A stretch of DNA of 64,000 nt, taken from positions 4,536,618 to 4,600,617 of the forward strand of contig CM059580.1 in the NCBI GenBank assembly GCA_030386875.1, written 5' to 3'. Origin of the DNA: Morinoia aosen (Eukaryota; Arthropoda; Malacostraca; Amphipoda; Talitridae). The notes under the pieces were generated by a model. The model worked only from the letters and a program-made list of their open reading frames with translations, had not been told where the DNA came from and made no database searches. The stretch's first letter is position 1; each line of letters opens with the position of its first letter. Below are positions 57,339-64,000 of the stretch, in pieces. A program made the position numbers and the translations under genes.

Positions 57339-57656
57339 ATTACCTGCAACAATAAAAGCCAAGTGTTATGTGCTGCTCTGAAGTGTAGTATTATTATTAT
57401 CTAATTTGCTTAAAATGTGCTCTCGCAAATCCATGAAAACATGCATGCACATTTAGATATTCACGTTCAGTTTCCTGCACCTTTGAACACCCATGAATAT
57501 TTTCACTAACGGTCGCTAGCAGTACATCAAAACCAAGCCGACCTTAACGAAGCAGAACAATGAACAGTTTCGTTAGAGGCACTCTGTGCACCTTTGACGC
57601 CCATATCGAGGGTTTCATCGGATGATTGCTCTGAGCGCTTCACGGTACCAACTCAG

Positions 57657-57757
57657 TCTAACTTTTTCGCCGCCTGCATGCATGTTTTTCTCAGCCCAAG
57701 GAATCAAATCGCTTGGACGGCGAAAAACATGCAATCTCCGGCGAAAAAGTTAGAATG
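57657..57757. repeat. Hairpin-forming palindrome (MITE-like), arm B
   Basis: Left 'ctaactttttcgccgcctgc', right 'ccggcgaaaaagttagaat'. The fold is the same as at 15283-15376 but several loop-side bases differ. Confidence 0.75.
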
Positions 57758-58022
57758 GGAAGGAGCCATCCTGCTGATATTCACATCGCCATCAATAAAG
57801 TGAAGCCTCTTCATTTGTGATAATTCATATGTGATTATATGGTCCTTAGGATAGCAACGATATACTATCACACAAAAAAAGCATATGTGATAATACGGTC
57901 CTTAGGAGGTTTGCAATGCGATTGCTATATGTCCCACACTCTTCACTGCATTCCAAGACAGAACAACTGATCATAATGGACTCTCACATGATAGAAACTA
58001 GCGAGGTTAGTGAAAACAGTTG

Positions 58023-60793
58023 CACGTTACTACTACTTAACAGTTTCTGAACAGTTTCTGAACAGTTTCTAAACAGTTTCTAAACAGTTTCTAAACAGTT
58101 TCTAAACAGTTTCTAAACAGTTTCTAAACAGTTTCTAAACAGTTTCTAAACAGTTTCTAAACAGTTTCTAAACAGTTTCTAAACAGTTTCTAAACAGTTT
58201 CTAAACAGTTTCTAAACAGTTTCTAAACAGTTTCTAAACAGTTTCTAAACAGTTTCTAAACAGTTTCTAAACAGTTTCTAAACAGTTTCTAAACAGTTTC
58301 TAAACAGTTTCTAAACAGTTTCTAAACAGTTTCTAAACAGTTTCTAAACAGTTTCTAAACAGTTTCTAAACAGTTTCTAAACAGTTTCTAAACAGTTTCT
58401 AAACAGTTTCTAAACAGTTTCTAAACAGTTTCTAAACAGTTTCTAAACAGTTTCTAAACAGTTTCTAAACAGTTTCTAAACAGTTTCTAAACATTTTCTA
58501 AACATTTTCTAAACATTTTCTAAACAGTTTCTAAACAGTTTCTAAACAGTTTCTAAACAGTTTCTAAACAGTTTCTAAACAGTTTCTAAACAGTTTCTAA
58601 ACAGTTTCTAAACAGTTTCTAAACAGTTTCTAAACAGTTTCTAAACAGTTTCTAAACAGTTTCTAAACAGTTTCTAAACAGTTTCTAAACAGTTACTAAA
58701 CAGTTACTAAACAGTTACTAAACAGTTACTAAACAGTTACTAAACAGTTACTAAACAGTTACTAAACAGTTACTAAACAGTTTCTAAACAGTTTCTAAAC
58801 AGTTTCTAAACAGTTTCTAAACAGTTTCTAAACAGTCACTAAACAGTCACTAAACAGTCACTAAACAGTCACTAAACAGTCACTAAACAGTCACTAAACA
58901 GTCGCTAAACAGTCACTAAACAGTCACTAAACAGTCACTAAACAGTCACTAAACAGTCACTAAACAGTCACTAAACAGTCACTAAACAGTCACTAAACAG
59001 TCACTAAACAGTCACTAAACAGTCACTAAACAGTCACTAAACAGTCACTAAACAGTCACTAAACAGTCACTAAACAGTCACTAAACAGTCACTAGACAGT
59101 CACTAGACAGTCACTAGACAGTCACTAGACAGTTACTAGACAGTTACTAGACAGTTACTAGACAGTTACTAGACAGTTACTAGACAGTTACTAGACAGTT
59201 ACTAGACAGTTACTAGACAGTTACTAGACAGTTACTAGACAGTTACTAGACAGTTACTAGACAGTTACTAGACAGTTACTAGACAGTTACTAGACAGTTA
59301 CTAGACAGTTACTAGACAGTTACTAGACAGTTACTAGACAGTTACTAGACAGTTACTAGACAGTTACTAGACAGTTACTAGACAGTTACTAGACAGTTAC
59401 TAGACAGTTACTAGACAGTTACTAGACAGTTACTAGACAGTTACTAGACAGTTACTAGACAGTTACTAGACAGTTACTAGACAGTTACTAGACAGTTACT
59501 AGACAGTTACTAGACAGTTACTAGACAGTTACTAGACAGTTACTAGACAGTTACTAGACAGTTACTAGACAGTTACTAGACAGTTACTAGACAGTTACTA
59601 GACAGTTACTAGACAGTTACTAGACAGTTACTAGACAGTTACTAGACAGTTACTAGACAGTTACTAGACAGTTACTAGACAGTTACTAGACAGTTACTAG
59701 ACAGTTACTAGACAGTTACTAGACAGTTACTAAACAGTTACTAAACAGTTACTAAACAGTTACTAAACAGTTACTAAACAGTTACTAAACAGTTACTAAA
59801 CAGTTACTAAACAGTTACTAAACAGTTACTAAACAGTTACCAAACAGTTACTAAACAGTTACTAAACAGTTACCAAACAGTTACTAAACAGTTACTAAAC
59901 AGTTACTAAACAGTTACTAAACAGTTACTAAACAGTTACTAAACAGTTACTAAACAGTTACTTAACAGTTACTCAACAGTTACTCAACAGTTACTCAACA
60001 GTTACTGAACAGTTACTTAACAGTTACTTAACAGTTACTTAACAGTTACTCAACAGTTACTGAACAGTTACTTAACAGTTACTTAACAGTTACTTAACAG
60101 TTACTTAACAGTTACTTAACAGTTACTTAACAGTTACTTAGCAGTTACTAAACAGTTACTAAACAGTTACTAAACAGTTACTAAACAGTTACTAAACAGT
60201 TACTAAACAGTTACTAAACAGTTACTAAACAGTTACTAAACAGTTACTAAACAGTTACTAAACAGTTACTAAACAGTTACTAAACAGTTACTAAACAGTT
60301 ACTAAACAGTTACTAAACAGTTACTAAACAGTTACTAAACAGTTACTAAACAGTTACTAAACAGTTACTAAACAGTTACTAAACAGTTACTAAACAGTTA
60401 CTAAACAGTTACTAAACAGTTACTAAACAGTTACTAAACAGTTACTAAACAGTTACCAAACAGTTACTAAACAGTTACTAAACAGTTACTAAACAGTTAC
60501 TAAACAGTTACTAAACAGTTACTAAACAGTTACTAAACAGTTACTAAACAGTTACTAAACAGTTACTAAACAGTTACTAAACAGTTACTAAACAGTTACT
60601 AAACAGTTACTAAACAGTTACTAAACAGTTACTAAACAGTTACTAAACAGTTACTAAACAGTTACTAAACAGTTACTAAACAGTTACTAAACAGTTACTA
60701 AACAGTTACTAAACAGTTACTAAACAGTTACTAAACAGTTACTAAACAGTTACTAAACAGTTACTAAACAGTTACTTAACAGTTACTGGACAG
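58023..60793. repeat. 10-bp satellite, about 277 units, with variant domains
   Basis: The unit is aacagtttct or variants in large homogeneous blocks: TTTCT to about 58690, TTACT to 58780, TTTCT to 58830, TCACT to 59120, gacagTTACT to 59730, aacagTTACT to 60770, with a CTTAA/CTCAA patch at 59950-60130. The blocks imply repeated local amplification. It lies in the 5' region of TRPA copy B, at the place where arm A has the unrelated 19-bp array. Confidence 0.97.
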
Positions 60794-61296
60794 TTATTCA
60801 TGGGTAGATATTTATTCATATCTTATTCATTTATTTATTCTTTTTTATTATTTTACCTAAAAAGGAGACAAACTGGCCCCCAGCTCAAAATTTCGGATGG
60901 GAGGGAGGGGGGGGGGGGGCATGTTTCCATCCCCTGGCTGCGCTACTCGTAATAATTAGAACTTCTTTTACGGGAGCTATACGACACAAAGCTACGTAAA
61001 TGTGATAACTATTCCGTTTTCGCTTCTCTATCTATTTCAAGTAAGGATATTATTCTTTTATAGCACAATTAATGTTCAATTCACTTCGCATCTACATAAT
61101 AAGTGAAGCACAAAACCTTCGCAATCAAATGTTGCCTGCAAATACTGCAGGCTATGGTACGAAAACGGTGATACTCTGTTGGAATTAATTAAGGGATAGA
61201 AAGGTTTTGCGACGTAGGACTCAACCAGCGCAAGATTTCCTGGCTAATCATTCAAAAAAATTTGATGGTGGAGTAACTTTTTATAACAAATCACAG

Positions 61297-62229
61297 TGTT
61301 AGGCCATCGCCAAGATATGTCGACTAGTGAGGCCTTTGTAATTTAACAGGAGGGGAAATAATTCTTCTCTAAAGATTACGATTAAGATTATAAGTTATTT
61401 TAAGCCTCCCTAACTGCTGCTAAAAAAGAGCGTATGGAAGAAAGGAAGGAGGAAGGCACCATATTGTATGGAGAGAATGAGGAATCTATGCACATGGGGC
61501 ATGGAAACAGTAAGTTGAAAAAGAAGTTCATGAAATAGGATAAAAGTTGAAGAAGAAAGTCAGAGATGCTGAAAAACAGGACAGCAGTGAACCGAAAAAA
61601 AAGTCCTTAACATAACAAAAAAAAACTTTTATTGCGACAAAAAGAAAGCCTACCTAACTCTCAGCTCGGGCCGTCACATTTTTCCCCTGGGAGCACTAAT
61701 TCCCATAGATACAATAGTTGTATCCCCCTGGGGGGGGGGGGGGATTCTTTCCTAAAATAAACTGAGCTCGCGTACCACAGATACTTGGAAAACGTACTTC
61801 CGTCACGAACTTCAAATTTTTGTTAGCTTGTAATTAGCTCAAAGCTTGTCAGCTCGAAAACTACAAATCTTGTAATCGGCTCAGAGCTTCTTTAGCTCAA
61901 AGCTTGAAATTAAGCTCAAAGCTTTCAGCTCAGCTCGAAATTTCGCTACTTAGCCGCAGCCACCTGAAACTTTGGAGGAAATTGGAAGTTATCGCCCGAA
62001 CAGAAGATCCGTTGAAAAACCCTCGCCTTATTAAATAATCAGCCAGCAACTGACTTCTCTCTTATCACTGAAATACCAGGAATATTCCTCAGGAATAACA
62101 AGCCTAAGAAAATACGGCCTCCTGAAATAAACTGACGGCCCTCAGAAATCCCTAAAACAGGGACGTTATAAAAAGGGTTACGCCCGAACAGGACGCCAAA
62201 ATATCGATCAGTTGGCGCCCGAACAGGGA
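61297..62229 (+). repeat. LTR family L1 copy with tRNA-Lys primer-binding site
   Basis: Starts TGTTAGGCCATCGCCAAGAT. With the S2 insert (61374-61743) removed it is about 550 bp and ends before GTTGGCGCCCGAACAGGGA (62211-62229), a tRNA-Lys-type primer-binding site. A second partial site 'cgcccgaacaggacgcc' lies about 30 bp upstream. No coding sequence follows, so this is a remnant. Confidence 0.72.
61374..61743 (-). repeat. Non-tRNA retroposon (family S2) inserted in the L1 LTR
   Basis: Flanked by ATTCTTCTCTAAA (61361-61373) and ATTCTTTCCTAAA (61744-61756). The L1 copy at 18940-18970 shows the empty site. Diverged from the 29412 copy by several small deletions. Confidence 0.82.
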
Positions 62230-62574
62230 TTCACCTACAAAATATTTATCACACAGCAATAATGAGTCTCCGACATATATAAAATAAGTGAATTTATTGA
62301 GTGCCAAATATCAGTGAAAATTATTGAGATATGTTAGGGTAATCACGAAACGTAACAGCAAGTAAAAAAGACTAGGAGCGGTTGCACGCAACCGCTCCTT
62401 GCTCATGATACGAGTACATACTATCTACGCATAGTTTTAAAAACTACCGTGCAAAATGAAAGTTCCATTCCCTAATGGCGGAAATAAAAAACATAAAAAG
62501 GAAGTGAAAAACCTCGATTGAGAGTGATTGTGATAGGTTCTGGCAGAAAAACAAATGGTATGTCCCTTACTTAC

Positions 62575-62790
62575 CCCTAGATTTTTCCTTCCGACGAAAC
62601 ATGATGGAAATGGTACCGATTGACGGACGCTCTGGACACCATTTGCCGGACACGTCGGCCCCTGTTGCAATCCTCACAGACTGTGATGCACTACGTCAGT
62701 GTCGACGGATAACGCTCACTCTCTTAATGAGTTCGTGAATCCTGTAAGTTCCGTGCACGACTGTATCAGTCACATACAAACTAAAATGCA
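62575..62790 (-). other. Candidate 5' exon of TRPA copy B
   Basis: Inverted partner of 11203-11419, again ending in a strong donor (CTAGGG|GTAAGTAAG). The frame seen in A is broken, which suggests UTR rather than coding. Confidence 0.35.
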
Positions 62791-62987
62791 AGCTTAATAT
62801 TTTTCCGGGCGACGCCGTAGAGGGAGTTTCTTATCTAATCATATCAGTCAAGGGATTATCAAAACGAAAGCTTTTAGATCGAGGTGTCAGCCCTGCAGTG
62901 CGTGATTCATAAAACAGCCATGCTAACGATTTTCGTGGTTGTTATTTATAACAAATAAAAACAATGATGACCACCAAATACACATGT

Positions 62988-62992
<5 letters not shown>

Positions 62993-63017
<25 letters not shown>
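62993..63017. repeat. (TA)n microsatellite
   Basis: About 12 uninterrupted TA units. The arm A partner (around 10998-11010) lacks it. Confidence 0.85.
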
Positions 63018-63018
<1 letters not shown>

Positions 63019-63796
63019 AAGAGAATTTGACAAAAAGATAGTGGCAAATTTGAACAATAGATTGTTCACATGCCATTAGTGTGATACGCGCATTGAAAAC
63101 AGTACATGAAATTAAGCGCAGGAACGTTAGGAAGTAAATGTACCCGAATCGACCAACAGAAGCGCGCTTCCCTTCAGTGACTGAGCAAAAATGCCATGCA
63201 GCTGAAGAAGAAAGCCCTATGGAAGTGAGTGGTCTAACGGCTGCAAGTTAACTATTTACTATCGTTTTGTTAGATAGTACGTACCTGAAGGCTTCAAGTC
63301 GCCTTCGCAACACTGATAATCTTCATAGATCGGCATATTTACGACTAATTTTTATTGATTCATAACTGAATTCTGTAGGGATTTATCACACATTTAACTT
63401 AAAAGAAGGGATTGAAATGAAGGTTACTGAGCAGAGGGCTTTACAACTCTCGCGGTACCCCGCTCCCTGTAGTTAAAACAATATATCACCACAGGAGCCA
63501 TTCGCTCCGACAAATGTGCCATGCCATCACTAGGATTTGAACTCGAACACTCTCGTATAGAGTTAGTTCTTTGTTCTGCGTAACCTGTTCTAAATTTGCC
63601 GATATACCTTTTTCTCTTGCCACTCAACTGGTTTTTGTGTGATTCAGATTTTTATGAATAGAAGTGCTCGTTACTTCTTTAACTTAGCACGAAGTCTTTT
63701 TGGCTTCTGCCGCTTCGAGGAAAATTAGAATATGCATAATGAAATCTTCAAAATAAACAGATAATACACCAACTTGAGCGGAGTGCAAGCGAATGG

Positions 63797-63895
63797 CAGA
63801 CGCATCCGAGCACAAAAATGGAAGGAATTACATCTAGAAGCTGTTTTTGAAAACTGCTATTCACGTCTATCATTGTTGAGCATTATCGCTTCCAA
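63797..63895 (+). repeat. Dispersed repeat, direct copy of 9955-10050
   Basis: 'ggcagacgcatccgagcaca', then 'catctagaagctgtttttga' and 'atcattgttgagcattatcg' match 9955-10050 in the same, not inverted, orientation. It lies just outside the palindrome arm at both ends. Confidence 0.6.
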
Positions 63896-64000
63896 ATCCA
63901 ATAATATTACTGAGAGGGATAATTCATTTTTCGAACACATTTTTAATTACGGTAAATAACCTCTAAGCAGTTTTATCCTCCCTCGCTCTACTGTATTATT

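Larger units (their letters stand above)
35155..63695 (-). repeat. Right arm of the giant inverted duplication
   Basis: Inverted partner of 10330-31270. It is longer because of the LTR retrotransposon, the piggyBac-like element, the 10-bp satellite and several unassigned insertions. The outer match ends near 63690 ('agaagtgctcgttacttct'). Confidence 0.93.

Noticed and set aside
58023..60793. CRISPR-like array or telomeric repeat
   Set aside because: There are no spacers, the unit is 10 bp and the genome is eukaryotic. The unit is not the insect telomere TTAGG and the array is internal.
10330..63695. Assembly artefact joining two haplotypes head to head
   Set aside because: Coding divergence of about 15 percent, paralog-specific insertions and different satellites are too large for alleles. 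It cannot be fully excluded without reads across the spacer.

Overview
This is animal nuclear DNA, most likely from an insect with a large, repeat-rich genome. It has spliced genes with GT-AG introns, an insect 'painless'-type TRPA channel, tRNA-derived SINEs, LINEs, LTR, Tc1, piggyBac-like and Harbinger-like elements and very long tandem arrays. There are no operons, ribosome binding sites or CRISPR arrays. I cannot assign an order from sequence alone.

The backbone is one giant imperfect palindrome. The left arm (about 10.33-31.27 kb) and right arm (about 35.16-63.70 kb) are inverted copies around a 3.9 kb spacer. Each arm carries a complete six-exon TRPA gene: copy A on + (start codon 15706, stop 26644) and copy B on - (start codon 57338, stop 38590). 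They are tail-to-tail. Exon phases match at every junction and both models give 887 residues: ankyrin repeats, six membrane segments, a pore loop with TGEFEY and a short acidic C-terminus. The last coding exon of each copy is only 148 bp and easily missed. A Tc1 transposon and a degenerate LINE sit at matching places in both arms, so they predate the duplication. Others are in one arm only and came later. In A these are a SINE, a 1.3 kb Harbinger-like element and a 19-bp minisatellite. In B they are a 6.8 kb LTR retrotransposon with a piggyBac-like element inside one LTR, and a 10-bp satellite.

Layout: 0-2.8 kb, minus-strand LINE with an SGNH-esterase-like ORF1 and a long open ORF2 that runs off the window; 2.9-5.9 kb, SINE cluster; 6.0-8.0 kb, 25-bp minisatellite; 8.9-9.3 kb, gypsy-type RT fragment; 10.3-31.3 kb, arm A; 31.3-35.2 kb, spacer with LINE pieces split by nested fold-back elements and an exon-like GC-rich block; 35.2-63.7 kb, arm B.

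The most interesting signals are the palindromic TRPA pair with patchy near-identical tracts suggesting gene conversion between the arms, unrelated satellites expanded independently in the same 5' interval of the two paralogs, the nested LTR/piggyBac-like insertion, tandem primer-binding-site-like units in an LTR remnant, and the fold-back complex at the palindrome centre. All comparisons were made by eye, so identities are approximate.
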